Part shown: piece by piece, positions 43,971-52,713 of the stretch
Position numbering within the stretch: position 1 is the first letter of the stretch
How the letters are laid out: the number at the start of each line of letters is the position of its first letter
From: Gillisella vitis
GTDB lineage: Bacteria > Pseudomonadota > Alphaproteobacteria > Rhizobiales > Rhizobiaceae
NCBI RefSeq assembly: GCF_001541345.2
Contig: NZ_LMVL02000006.1
Span: forward strand, 248,001 to 312,000
Length of the DNA: 64,000 nucleotides
Direction: 5' to 3'
The notes under the pieces: generated by a model
Databases searched by the model: none
The model's input: only the letters and a program-made list of their open reading frames with translations
What the model was told of the DNA's origin: nothing
Position numbers and translations under genes: made by a program

Positions 43971-44282
43971 ATGCGCGCTATCCCACATCCCGCTTTGAAA
44001 GACGTTACTCTCACCCAGGTGCTCTACGCCCTCAGCGACCCTGTACGGCTGGGCGTCGTGCGTCAGCTTTCAAATGAGGGACAGGCCACATGCTCTGCAC
44101 TGGATGGGGGCCGGCCGAAGTCCAGCATGTCCCACCACTTTAAAGTCTTGAGAGAGGGTGGCCTGGTTTTTACCCGTACAGATGGACCAACGCACTTGAA
44201 CGAGCTGCGCCGTGAAGAAATCGATGAACGATTTCCGGGTCTATTGGACGCTGTCCTGGCCGTATCAGACGAGCCGGGCTGA
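43971..44282 (+). CDS. ArsR-family HTH regulator
   Basis: A 103-residue winged-helix repressor. The core is LYALSDPVRLGVVRQLSNEG followed by SSMSHHFKVLREGGLVFTR, the recognition helix and wing. The metal-binding ELCVCD motif of arsenic or zinc sensors is absent; a lone Cys sits in GQATCSALDGG. This suggests a redox- or electrophile-sensing ArsR that controls the divergent OYE gene, by analogy with other ArsR-OYE pairs. Its stop codon is inside a long GC-rich inverted repeat. Confidence 0.9.
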   Translation: MRAIPHPALKDVTLTQVLYALSDPVRLGVVRQLSNEGQATCSALDGGRPKSSMSHHFKVLREGGLVFTRTDGPTHLNELRREEIDERFPGLLDAVLAVSDEPG

Positions 44283-44329
44283 CGGCACCGCACGGTGATC
44301 CCGTGGTGGTTGATAGCAGCCCGGCTCGT
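44269..44329 (+). terminator. Perfect 13-bp inverted repeat over the arsR stop codon
   Basis: Arms ACGAGCCGGGCTG (44269-44281) and CAGCCCGGCTCGT (44317-44329), the right one followed by TTTGT. The 35-base loop contains a smaller stem (CACCGCACGGTG region). It is the best candidate for transcription termination of the arsR-like gene, though the U-run is short. Confidence 0.5.
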
Positions 44330-44529
44330 TTGTAATTCGAAGGCCAAATGGCTTTAGATCCGGCGACCAACGTCAAATGGGAAATGCCGTCAAAGCCCTT
44401 CAGCATTCATCTGCACGCAATACCGTAAATGTTTGTTCGATATCTCGGGTGCAGCCTTGAGAGAATCGAACCTACGACCCCATGGTTGATATTCGAGGGA
44501 AGGCGTAAAATATCAGGCTGTCTTGAGGC

Positions 44530-45519
44530 TTAAAAATCCCAGTCCTCGTCCTCGGTCGCAACTGCCTTGCCGATGACATAGGACGAGCCCGAACCGGAAA
44601 AGAAATCATGATTCTCATCGGCATTCGGCGAGAGCGCTGACAGGATTGCCGGATTGACCTTGCAGGCCTCCGGCGGAAACAGAGCCTCGTAGCCGAGGTT
44701 CATCAGCGCCTTGTTCGCGTTGTAATGCAGAAATTTTTTGACATCCTCTGTCAGTCCGACACCGTCATAGAGCGCCTCGGTGTATTTGGCCTCGTTGTCG
44801 TAGAGTTCGAGCAGCAGATCGAAGGCAAAGTCCTTGACTTCCTGCTGCCGCACCTCGCTCAAGGGCTCGAGACCACGCTGAAACTTGTAGCCGATGTAAT
44901 AGCCATGCACAGCCTCGTCGCGGATGATGAGACGGATCATGTCAGCCGTGTTGGTGAGCCTGGCGCGGCTCGACCAGAACATCGGCAGATAGAAGCCGGA
45001 ATAAAACAGGAAGCTTTCCAGGAACACACTGGCGATCTTGCGTTTCAGCGGGTCAGGATTGCGATAGTGTTCGAGGATCAGCGCCGACTTCTTCTGCAGA
45101 AACTCGTTTTCTTCAGACCAGCGATAAGCATCATCCACATCTGACGTCGAACACAGGGTCGAGAAGATCGAGGAATAGGAACGGGCATGCACCGCCTCCA
45201 TGAACGAGATGTTCGAATAGACCGCCTCCTCATGCGGCGTGATCGAATCCTCCATCAGCGTTGGCGCACCGATGCTCGTCTGTATGGTATCGAGCAGGGT
45301 CAGTCCCGTGAAGACGCGGATGGTCAACTGCTGTTCCTCCGGCTTCAACGCCGCCCAGGATGGGATGTCGTTTGACAACGGCACCTTCTCCGGCAGCCAG
45401 AAATTGCCGGTCAGCCTGTTCCAGACCTCAAGGTCCTTGTCGTCGTCGATGCGGTTCCAGTTGATCGCACGCACCGGCTTGGTTTGCGTCGGAGTGTTGG
45501 TCTTCATCTGTATGTTCAT
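44530..45519 (-). CDS. nrdF: Class Ib ribonucleotide reductase, beta subunit NrdF
   Basis: A 329-residue radical-generating subunit. Metal-site residues are visible in EEAVYSNISFMEAVHARSY and RDEAVHGYYIGYKFQ, and the C-terminal tail EDEDWDF is the acidic peptide that docks to NrdE. ATG 45519 is preferred over GTG 45537, which lies across the nrdE stop. With NrdI it would assemble a dimanganese-tyrosyl radical cofactor. It is the last gene of nrdHIEF. Confidence 0.97.
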   Translation of the reverse strand: MNIQMKTNTPTQTKPVRAINWNRIDDDKDLEVWNRLTGNFWLPEKVPLSNDIPSWAALKPEEQQLTIRVFTGLTLLDTIQTSIGAPTLMEDSITPHEEAVYSNISFMEAVHARSYSSIFSTLCSTSDVDDAYRWSEENEFLQKKSALILEHYRNPDPLKRKIASVFLESFLFYSGFYLPMFWSSRARLTNTADMIRLIIRDEAVHGYYIGYKFQRGLEPLSEVRQQEVKDFAFDLLLELYDNEAKYTEALYDGVGLTEDVKKFLHYNANKALMNLGYEALFPPEACKVNPAILSALSPNADENHDFFSGSGSSYVIGKAVATEDEDWDF

Positions 45520-45533
45520 GTGATATCTCGATC

Positions 45534-47687
45534 TCACAGCGCGCAGGATACGCAGCCCTGCACTTGCGTGCCGGTCAGCGCCATCTGGCGAAGGCGAATG
45601 TAATAGATGGTCTTGATGCCCTTCTTCCAGGCGTAGATTTGCGCCCGATTGATGTCGCGGGTCGTTGCGGTGTCACGGAAGAACAGCGTCAGCGAAAGAC
45701 CCTGATCCACGTGCTGGGTGGCCGCCGCATAAGTGTCTATGATCTTTTCGGGTCCGATCTCATAGGCGTCCTGATAGTAATCAAGGTTATCATTGCTCAT
45801 GAAGGCGGCCGGATAGTAGACGCGGCCGATCTTGCCTTCCTTGCGGATCTCGATCTTCGAGACGATAGGATGGATCGAGGAGGTCGAATGGTTGATGTAG
45901 GAGATCGACCCCGTCGGCGGCACGGCCTGAAGGTTCTGGTTATAAAGGCCGGACGTCATCACCGCCTCTTTCAGCGCCAACCAGTCATCCTGTGTCGGGA
46001 TCGCGATTCCCGCCGTTTGAAACAGGTCTGCGACGCGTCCGGTCGCTGGAAGCCATTCGGTTTGCGTATACTTGTCGAAATACTCGCCGGACGCATATTT
46101 CGAGTTCTCGAAGCCCTTGAAGCTCTTGCCACGTTCGACGGCAATCCGGTTCGAGGCGCGGATGGCGTGATAGGTCACGGTGTAGAAATAAATGTTGGTG
46201 AAATCGATGCCCTCTTCCGATCCGTAGAAGATGCGCTCGCGTGCGAGATAGCCGTGCAGGTTCATCTGGCCAAGGCCGATAGCGTGGCTATCGTTATTGC
46301 CTCTCTCGATCGAGGGAACCGACGAGATATGGCTCATGTCGGACACGGCGGTCAGCGCCCGGATCGCGGTCTCTATGGTCTTGCCGAAGTCTGAGGAATC
46401 CATCACGGCTGCGATGTTCAAGGACCCGAGATTGCAGGAGATGTCCTTACCCATGGTCTTGTAGGACAGGTCGTCATTGTAAGTGCTGACGTCGCTCACC
46501 TGTAGGATTTCGGAGCAGAGATTGCTCATCGAAATGCGGCCGGCTATCGGGTTGGCGCGGTTCACCGTGTCCTCGAACATGATGTATGGATAGCCGCTCT
46601 CGAACTGGATTTCGGCGAGAACCTGGAAGAAATCACGCGCCTTGATCTTCTTCTTGCGAATGCGACTGTCGGCGACCATCTCGCGGTATTTTTCCGTGAC
46701 CGAGATTTCGGAAAACGCGACGCCGTAGACACGTTCCACGTCGTAAGGTGAGAACAGATACATATCCTCGTTGTTCTTCGCCAATTCAAAGGTGATGTCT
46801 GGAACCACCACACCGAGCGACAGTGTTTTGATCCTGATCTTCTCATCGGCGTTTTCACGCTTGGTATCGAGGAAGCGCATGATATCGGGATGATGGGCAT
46901 TCAGGTAGACAGCCCCTGCCCCCTGGCGCGCACCGAGCTGATTGGCATAGGAAAAACTGTCCTCCAGCAGCTTCATCACCGGGATGACGCCCGAGGACTG
47001 GTTCTCGATTTGCTTGATCGGTGCGCCTGCCTCGCGAATATTGGTCAGGGATAACGCCACCCCACCCCCACGCTTTGAAAGTTGCAGTGCCGAGTTGATG
47101 CCACGGGCGATGCTTTCCATATTGTCTTCCATGCGCAGCAGGAAGCAGGAGACCAGTTCGCCGCGTTGCTTCTTGCCGGCATTGAGAAATGTAGGTGTCG
47201 CTGGCTGGAAGCGGCCAGAGATAATCTCGTCGACCATGTCACGTGCTAAAGCCTCATTGCCCTGCGCCAGCGTCAACGCCACCATGCAGATACGGTCTTC
47301 GTAGCGCTCCAGATAGCGCTTTCCGTCGAAGGTCTTCAGCGTGTAGCTGGTGTAATATTTGAAAGCGCCGAGAAAGGTCGGGAAGCGAAACTTCTTCGCA
47401 TAGGCATGATCGAAAAGATCGCGGACGAAGTTGAACGTATACTGATCCAACACCGCCTGCTCATAGTAGCCTTCATCCACGAGGTAATCGAGCTTCTCCC
47501 GCAGATTATGGAAGAAGACGGTGTTCTGGTTGACGTGCTGCAAGAAATACTGCTTTGCCGCCAGAGCGTCCTTATCGAGTTGGATTTTACCATCCTCATC
47601 GTAGAGGTTTAGCATCGCGTTCAGCGCGTGATAATCCAGCGCCTGTTCGTCCGCCTTCAAAGGGCGCTCGAAAGTTGTGACGTCCAA
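45534..47687 (-). CDS. nrdE: Class Ib ribonucleotide reductase, alpha subunit NrdE
   Basis: The catalytic subunit, about 717 residues, which reduces ribonucleoside diphosphates. Visible motifs are DYHALNAMLNLYDEDG at the N-terminus, FLNAGKKQRGELVSCFLL, ISCNLGSLNIAAVM, the conserved NQNLQAVPPTGSISY and the C-terminal redox pair CVSCAL. No ATG fits the start. TTG 47687 is the best candidate, with GGAAC upstream and a 31-bp overlap with nrdI. The frame open to 47771 would lie inside nrdI. Confidence 0.95.
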   Translation of the reverse strand: MDVTTFERPLKADEQALDYHALNAMLNLYDEDGKIQLDKDALAAKQYFLQHVNQNTVFFHNLREKLDYLVDEGYYEQAVLDQYTFNFVRDLFDHAYAKKFRFPTFLGAFKYYTSYTLKTFDGKRYLERYEDRICMVALTLAQGNEALARDMVDEIISGRFQPATPTFLNAGKKQRGELVSCFLLRMEDNMESIARGINSALQLSKRGGGVALSLTNIREAGAPIKQIENQSSGVIPVMKLLEDSFSYANQLGARQGAGAVYLNAHHPDIMRFLDTKRENADEKIRIKTLSLGVVVPDITFELAKNNEDMYLFSPYDVERVYGVAFSEISVTEKYREMVADSRIRKKKIKARDFFQVLAEIQFESGYPYIMFEDTVNRANPIAGRISMSNLCSEILQVSDVSTYNDDLSYKTMGKDISCNLGSLNIAAVMDSSDFGKTIETAIRALTAVSDMSHISSVPSIERGNNDSHAIGLGQMNLHGYLARERIFYGSEEGIDFTNIYFYTVTYHAIRASNRIAVERGKSFKGFENSKYASGEYFDKYTQTEWLPATGRVADLFQTAGIAIPTQDDWLALKEAVMTSGLYNQNLQAVPPTGSISYINHSTSSIHPIVSKIEIRKEGKIGRVYYPAAFMSNDNLDYYQDAYEIGPEKIIDTYAAATQHVDQGLSLTLFFRDTATTRDINRAQIYAWKKGIKTIYYIRLRQMALTGTQVQGCVSCAL

Positions 47688-48073
47688 AATCGTTCCATCC
47701 CATATTTGACATTGGCGACATCCTCGTCCGTGCCGAGCAATTCGAACCTGTAAAGGTACGGCACCCGACATTTCTGTGAGATCACGTCGCCTGCGAGACA
47801 GAAGGTCTCGCCGAAATTACTATTGCCCGCGGCGATCACGCCCCGGAGATGAGAGCGGTTGTCCGCATCGTTGAGGAAGCGGATGACCTGTTTTGGAACG
47901 GCCCCTTTGCCATCGTCACCCGAATAGGTTGGCACGATCAGAACGTAAGGTTCAGTGATCGACGGATTGCCGCTCCTTGGGCTGACGGGGATACGTGACG
48001 CGCGCAAACCAAGCTTGCCGACAAAGCGATGGGTGTTTTCCGACGCACTGGAAAAATAGACAATCAGCCCCAT
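47657..48073 (-). CDS. nrdI: Flavodoxin-like NrdI
   Basis: A 138-residue flavodoxin-like protein that supplies oxidant for assembly of the Mn-tyrosyl cofactor in NrdF. FMN-binding loops are visible: VYFSSASENTHRFVGKL, PTYSGDDGKGAVPKQVIRF and GVIAAGNSNFGETFC. It lies between nrdH (10 bp gap) and nrdE (overlap), the standard order. Length and motifs agree with functional NrdI. Confidence 0.96.
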   Translation of the reverse strand: MGLIVYFSSASENTHRFVGKLGLRASRIPVSPRSGNPSITEPYVLIVPTYSGDDGKGAVPKQVIRFLNDADNRSHLRGVIAAGNSNFGETFCLAGDVISQKCRVPYLYRFELLGTDEDVANVKYGMERFWTSQLSSAL

Positions 48074-48083
48074 CGCCAGACAC

Positions 48084-48305
48084 TCACGCCAGTGCGTTGA
48101 TCATGTCGGGACGAAAACCCGACCAATGCGTATCGCCAGCGATGACGACGGGAACCTGACGATAGCCAAGACCTTGAACCTTGGCATAGGCGTCCTCATC
48201 GACGGAAATGTCGACGATAAGGTAGTCGAGACCCTGGCGATCGAGCGCGCGGGTGGTTGCATTGCACTGGACGCAGGCAGGTTTGCTGTAAACGGTGATG
48301 GTCAT
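48084..48305 (-). CDS. nrdH: Glutaredoxin-like NrdH
   Basis: A 73-residue glutaredoxin-like electron donor for class Ib reductase. The active-site motif CVQC lies in KPACVQCNATTRALD, and the C-terminal GYRQVPVVIAGDTHWSGFRPD carries the NrdH-type WSGFRPD segment. ATG 48305 has GAGG 5 bases upstream. It is the first gene of the operon, about 275 bases downstream of the cobalamin riboswitch. Confidence 0.96.
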   Translation of the reverse strand: MTITVYSKPACVQCNATTRALDRQGLDYLIVDISVDEDAYAKVQGLGYRQVPVVIAGDTHWSGFRPDMINALA

Positions 48306-48514
48306 CATATCCTCGTTGGGTTTTGATTTCTGGCCGCAGAAAGGCCTCCGAAGACGCCGTTGCCGACGCTCGTTTCTGGACATTGAGTGGGAGAATGACA
48401 GGGGCTCAGACGCTGTTCAGTGACCGTCTTCGTTTAAACGCCGGACCGTTACAGGAAAAATCACGCATGCCTTCACCCCGAAGTGTTTTGACGGATTGTC
48501 GGCAAGGAAACGCG

Positions 48515-48539
48515 GGCAAGCGACATCCTATCGCTTGCC
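48515..48539 (-). promoter_or_regulatory. Stem-loop in the riboswitch expression platform region
   Basis: A perfect 9-bp stem GGCAAGCGA/TCGCTTGCC with a 7-base loop lies between the cobalamin aptamer and nrdH. It is a candidate switching or termination hairpin. No long U-run follows, so the mechanism (Rho, sequestration or termination) is open. Confidence 0.45.
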
Positions 48540-48580
48540 GTCACGCGACCTGCCGGGCACCCCGCCCGTGGACGTTTTCG

Positions 48581-48783
48581 TTTGAGGCAGGTCTCCTGGC
48601 TCGCGGGTCGTTACATCCATCCTTGCCTTCCCGAAGCATGATGCTTCAGTGGCTTTCGCTGGACAGATGCTCGCCGCTTACAGTTGCGGGGGCAGCTTCG
48701 GCATTGCCCGACCATCCCTGGTCCGGCGCACCGCATTCCCGTCTTAGCTTTCGATTCACATGGAGAATCGAAAGAACCTCGAA
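48581..48783 (-). ncRNA. Cobalamin (AdoCbl) riboswitch upstream of nrdHIEF
   Basis: On the minus strand the region carries the ordered landmarks of the B12 aptamer. First comes GAGGTTC followed by a perfect 10-bp hairpin (CTTTCGATTC/GAATCGAAAG). Then come GGGAATGCGGTG, the CCCGCAACTGTAAGCGG core with GCGAGC, and the conserved 3' B12 box AGCCAGGAGACCTGCC. The terminal GAGG/CCTC can close P1. When coenzyme B12 is bound, expression of nrdHIEF should fall. That is sensible if the cell also has a B12-dependent class II reductase (NrdJ), which is not in this window. Confidence 0.93.
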
Positions 48784-48819
48784 CACCACATATGGTATAC
48801 GAGGTTGAATTTTCGTCAA
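48784..48819 (-). promoter_or_regulatory. Probable nrdHIEF promoter with NrdR-like site
   Basis: On the minus strand TTGACG (48819-48814) and TACCAT (48797-48792) are separated by 16 bases and would start RNA right at the riboswitch 5' end. The imperfect palindrome ACCACATATGGT, on the plus strand, overlaps the -10 and resembles an NrdR box. Only one copy is obvious, whereas NrdR sites normally come in pairs. Confidence 0.5.
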
Positions 48820-49394
48820 CACTTATGCCATCTAAAGGGACAGCTCTCCCCAGGAAGATGTCGGGGAGGACAAGCTATTCACGGCTCCTGCGCCGTGTGC
48901 CATATGAGGCGCACAAAGGTTCGCTGTAGTTCTCTATATTTGTTGCATAATTTTTCCTTTAAACTCATTCCGGTTTTAAAGAATCATGCAATCGCGTGGC
49001 GAGGTCGGTATTTGGGACGGATTGATCGTGACAGCGTCTTGCCGGTGACGCCGCCCGTTCGGCGATCAGCGGTGAGGTGAAGGCGCGTCGCCGTAGCCCA
49101 AAAAGTCTCAAATCATTCGACGACGGACACTATTACTCCCGGTATAAACGCCCCTGCTGTTCTGCCGAGATTAGTGCTCATCCGGCTCGGCAGTAATCCG
49201 ACCAAAGACAAACAACTTGGCAATGCCCTTGCGCCTTCTCGACATCTTTGTCGATGGCATGCGCAAATGCTGAAATGGGTAGCGGCGAGAGAGTCTTGCC
49301 GTACTTGATAGACAAAAATCGGCACTATTGGATATTGGCGCAAATTGACCCATCATGCGGTTTGAGTTTATTCTGACCAAGAAGGCGCATATTT
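48820..49394. other. Intergenic region without recognised gene
   Basis: About 575 bases between the nrd promoter and the lysR gene. Short open frames exist on both strands, but none has a recognisable family or ribosome-binding site. It must contain the lysR promoter at its right end. I see no repeat, tRNA or other structure that I can name. Confidence 0.4.
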
Positions 49395-50303
49395 TTGGCG
49401 TTTACCCTGAGACAATTGCAATATTTCGTCGCGGTCGCTGAAAAGGGGACGGTCTCGGGTGCGGCCCAGGCCATGTCGATCTCGCAATCCTCTATTACCG
49501 AAGCGATCAAAGATCTGGAGTCTGATCTTGGCGTATCGATGTTTGATCGCCATCCACGCGGACTGGCCATCACCCATAACGGCCACCAGTTTCTCCGACA
49601 CGCGACCAACATTCTGGCCTCTGTTTCCGACGCAAGGCGCTCGCTGGCGATCAAGGACGATGCCATGACCGGCCAGTTGAACCTTGGCGTGACATCGCTG
49701 GTTGCCGGTTATGTGTTGTCGGAGCTTTTGCGCCGTTATCGTCGGGCATGTCCTGCCGTCGATGTGACAGCTATGGAGGATAGCAGCAGCTATCTGGAGC
49801 ATCTGTTGATTGGGGGCGAACTCGATCTTGCCGTCATGACCATGTCTAATCTCCGCGACCGTATGGCATTGCAGGCCGAAATCATCGAGACGTCGCCCTA
49901 TCGTCTCTGGCTTCCCATTGGTCATCCATTGGGGGTCGCCGATATCATTTCCGTCAGCGATATCGCCAAGGAACCATTGATTATGCTGACGATTGACGAA
50001 ATCGAGGAAAATACGGCCAAGCTGCTCTATGCGCTTGGCGCAAAGCCGCATGTTGCCTTCCGCACCCGCTCCGTGGAGGCCGTTCGCAGTCTGGTCGCAA
50101 CGGGTGCCGGCATCGCTCTGCTGCCCGATCTGGTCTACCGGCCATGGTCGCTGGAAGGCGATCGCATTGAGAGCCGCGATGTTTCAGGCGCGTTACCTGT
50201 TGTGCAGGTGGGGCTTGTCTGGCGGCGCGGTTCTACATTACCGCCAGCCGCCCGCGAGTTTCTGCGTGTTGCCGAAACGGCGAGAGCCTTCAGGGATCGA
50301 TAA
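49395..50303 (+). CDS. LysR-family transcriptional regulator
   Basis: A 302-residue LysR-type regulator. The N-terminal HTH (about residues 1-62) reads LRQLQYFVAVAEKGTVSGAA and QSSITEAIKDLESDLGVSMFDRHPRG. A PBP-like effector domain (about residues 90-295) follows. The start appears to be TTG 49395, since no in-frame ATG or GTG precedes the HTH. It lies upstream of ydcSTUV-patD in the same direction (about 105 bp gap) and is the likely activator of that operon, perhaps sensing a polyamine-derived compound. Confidence 0.92.
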   Translation: MAFTLRQLQYFVAVAEKGTVSGAAQAMSISQSSITEAIKDLESDLGVSMFDRHPRGLAITHNGHQFLRHATNILASVSDARRSLAIKDDAMTGQLNLGVTSLVAGYVLSELLRRYRRACPAVDVTAMEDSSSYLEHLLIGGELDLAVMTMSNLRDRMALQAEIIETSPYRLWLPIGHPLGVADIISVSDIAKEPLIMLTIDEIEENTAKLLYALGAKPHVAFRTRSVEAVRSLVATGAGIALLPDLVYRPWSLEGDRIESRDVSGALPVVQVGLVWRRGSTLPPAAREFLRVAETARAFRDR

Positions 50304-50336
50304 TCCGATATCGGAATTTCCGAAACCGGAATTCTG
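50304..50336. promoter_or_regulatory. Palindromic promoter region upstream of ydcS
   Basis: CCGATATCGG (50304-50313) is a perfect 10-bp palindrome directly after the lysR stop. It is followed by an imperfect repeat GGAATTTCCG / CCGGAATTC up to 50333. This may be a LysR recognition and activation site for ydcS, though a promoter could not be fixed. Confidence 0.4.
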
Positions 50337-50407
50337 TATAAAGAAATTGCGAACGCAGCCTTTTTTTGCCTTTCTCTGTTCCAGAAAGTTCAAACAGGGG
50401 AACCAAC

Positions 50408-51565
50408 ATGAAGAGCCTTCTGAAAGCATCGACCGCGCTGATTGCCGCGCTTTCTTTTTGCACCAATACTATCGCTGCCGAAATGATGACCTCGATTGGC
50501 CCTGGTGAGGGCGAAGTCGATATCGTCGCCTGGGCTGGCTATATCGAGCGTGGTGCGAGCGACAAGGCCTATGATTGGGTCACGGGTTTTGAAAAGGAAA
50601 CTGGTTGCAAGGTCAACGTCAAGACGGCAGCGACATCAGATGAAATGGTGACCCTGATGAACCAGGGTGGTTTCGATCTGGTGACGGCGTCCGGCGATGC
50701 ATCGCTCCGACTGGTGGCTGGCGGCAAGGTTCAGCCGATCAATACAAGCCTGATCAAAAGCTGGTCGACCATCGACCCCCGTCTTCAAAATGCCCCCTGG
50801 CACACAGTTGATGGTGTTCATTACGGCGCGCCCTATCAGTGGGGGCCTAATGTGTTGATGTATAACACCAAGGCTTTTGGCGATAAGGCCCCGGCAAGCT
50901 GGGATGTGGTCTTCAAGGAAATGACGCTTCCTGATGGCAAGTCCAACAAGGGCCGGGTTCAAGCCTATGATGGACCGATCTACATTGCCGATGCCGCTCT
51001 CTATCTGAAGACTGCAAAGCCGGAACTGGGTATCAAGGATCCCTATGAACTCAATGAAGAGCAATATGCCGCGGCCATTACTCTTCTGAAGGGGCAGCGC
51101 GCGCTGATCGGCCGCTATTGGCACGATGCAACGGTGCAGACCGACGATTTCAAAAACGAGGGCGTGGTTGCATCCGGTTCCTGGCCCTATCAGGTCAATT
51201 TGCTGCAAGCCGGCAAACAGCCAATCGGCTCCACCATCCCGAAGGAAGGCGCAACCGGTTGGGCAGACACGACCATGATGCACATTGCCGCCAAGCATCC
51301 AAACTGCGCTTATATGTGGATCGAGCATTCACTGTCAGCCAAGGTGCAAGGCGATGTTGCCGCCTGGTTCGGCTCGGTTCCGTCCGTTCCCGCAGCTTGC
51401 AAGGGCAACGAACTTTTGACTGAAGGTGGTTGTGCGGCCAATGGGTTTGCCAATTTCGACCGGATCTCCTTCTGGAAAACACCGGTATCGAAATGCAAGG
51501 CTGAAGGTACCTGCGTTCCCTATAGCCGCTGGGTCAGCGACTATATCGCCGTGATGGGTGGATAA
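50408..51565 (+). CDS. ydcS: Polyamine-type ABC substrate-binding protein YdcS
   Basis: A 385-residue periplasmic receptor with a signal peptide (MKSLLKASTALIAALSFC...IAA). It is strongly like E. coli YdcS as I recall it: IVAWAGYIERGASDKAYDWV, then VNVKTAATSDEMV and DLVTASGDASLRL. Further matches are PYQWGPNVLMYNTK, DGKSNKGRVQAYDGPIYIAD and the C-terminal VPYSRWVSDYIAVMGG. AGGGGAACC upstream sets ATG 50408. It delivers a putrescine/polyamine-related ligand to YdcTUV. A hairpin follows its stop, probably giving it higher expression than the other subunits. Confidence 0.95.
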   Translation: MKSLLKASTALIAALSFCTNTIAAEMMTSIGPGEGEVDIVAWAGYIERGASDKAYDWVTGFEKETGCKVNVKTAATSDEMVTLMNQGGFDLVTASGDASLRLVAGGKVQPINTSLIKSWSTIDPRLQNAPWHTVDGVHYGAPYQWGPNVLMYNTKAFGDKAPASWDVVFKEMTLPDGKSNKGRVQAYDGPIYIADAALYLKTAKPELGIKDPYELNEEQYAAAITLLKGQRALIGRYWHDATVQTDDFKNEGVVASGSWPYQVNLLQAGKQPIGSTIPKEGATGWADTTMMHIAAKHPNCAYMWIEHSLSAKVQGDVAAWFGSVPSVPAACKGNELLTEGGCAANGFANFDRISFWKTPVSKCKAEGTCVPYSRWVSDYIAVMGG

Positions 51566-51577
51566 GAGCCATCACTT

Positions 51578-51593
51578 CGGAGGCTAACCTCCG
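51578..51593 (+). terminator. Hairpin after ydcS (partial terminator)
   Basis: A perfect 6-bp stem CGGAGG/CCTCCG with a 4-base loop, 13 bases after the ydcS stop and followed by TTCTTTG. It probably gives partial termination, favouring the receptor over the membrane complex. Confidence 0.5.
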
Positions 51594-51711
51594 TTCTTTG
51601 CTCGCTTCGGGTGCCATTTCATAACGAGACCTGACATGGCGCCCCGAGGTGGGTGTGGGATGCTGCATGTCTGAATGCTTGCAGTGCTTTTAGTATTATC
51701 GGAGATCACAT

Positions 51712-52713
51712 ATGCCCCCGGCAGTCATCTTGCGCGCGGTTTCACGGCATTTCGGCAGCGTCCGGGCCGTCGATAATGTCGATCTGGAAATCGCCGAGGG
51801 CGAATTCTTTGCCATGCTCGGGCCATCCGGTTCCGGCAAGACAACCTGCCTGCGACTGGTTGCGGGCTTCGAGCAACCAACCGCCGGCGAAATCGTGATT
51901 TTCAACGAGAATGCCAACGGCATTCCGCCCTGGAAACGCAACGTCAATACGGTCTTTCAGGATTACGCGCTCTTTCCGCATATGAGCATTCTCGACAATG
52001 TCGCTTACGGCCTGATGGTCAAGGGCGTTGGCAAGAAGGAAAGGCTGAAAGCCGCAGAAGAAGCGCTAGACCTGGTAAAGCTTGGTGGCTACGGCGCGCG
52101 CAAGACCGGCCAGCTCTCCGGCGGTCAACGGCAGCGCGTGGCGCTGGCTCGTGCTCTCGTCAACAAGCCAAAAGTGTTGCTGTTGGACGAGCCGCTTGGC
52201 GCACTTGATCTGAAATTGCGTGAAGCCATGCAGGAAGAATTGAAAAGCCTGCAAAAGGCGCTCGGCATTACCTTCATCTTCGTCACCCACGATCAGGGCG
52301 AGGCGCTATCCATGGCGGATCGAGTCGCCGTGTTCAGCAACGGGAAAATCGTTCAGGCCGGAAGTCCGGAGATGATCTATCAAAATCCGCGAACGAAATT
52401 TGTCGCCGACTTCGTAGGCTCATCCAATATCCTGCCGCCAGACCTGACAGCCAAGCTGACAGGCAAGAGAGCCTGGTCGAGCATTCGTCCCGAACAGATC
52501 AGCATCGGTGGGAACGCACACGATGTTCTTAAAGTCTCGGGCCAACTTGGCTCCAGCAGTTTTCTCGGCGCATTCAAGCGCATCATCGTCAATGCAGGCG
52601 GTCTGCAGTTGCATGCAAACCTGCCAATCGGACAGGATGTGCCGCCACCGGGAAGTGATGTTTCGCTTTGCTTTGACCGCGCATCACTCAACATGTTGGA
52701 AGATGCGGCATGA
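51712..52713 (+). CDS. ydcT: ABC importer ATPase YdcT
   Basis: A 333-residue ATPase. Walker A is GPSGSGKTT, the signature LSGGQRQR, Walker B VLLLDEPLGALDLKLR, the H-loop FVTHDQGEA, and a short C-terminal TOBE-like domain follows. It resembles PotA/YdcT. GGAG 7 bases upstream supports ATG 51712. It follows ydcS by 146 bp and overlaps the next permease by 4 bp (ATGA at 52710), typical of a coupled ABC cassette. Confidence 0.94.
   Translation: MPPAVILRAVSRHFGSVRAVDNVDLEIAEGEFFAMLGPSGSGKTTCLRLVAGFEQPTAGEIVIFNENANGIPPWKRNVNTVFQDYALFPHMSILDNVAYGLMVKGVGKKERLKAAEEALDLVKLGGYGARKTGQLSGGQRQRVALARALVNKPKVLLLDEPLGALDLKLREAMQEELKSLQKALGITFIFVTHDQGEALSMADRVAVFSNGKIVQAGSPEMIYQNPRTKFVADFVGSSNILPPDLTAKLTGKRAWSSIRPEQISIGGNAHDVLKVSGQLGSSSFLGAFKRIIVNAGGLQLHANLPIGQDVPPPGSDVSLCFDRASLNMLEDAA

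Noticed and set aside
44450..44500. tRNA-like stretch (minus strand GGTTCGATTC preceded by GGGGTCGTA)
   Set aside because: The T-arm does not pair fully and no acceptor, D-arm or anticodon stem could be built. At best a degraded fragment or chance.
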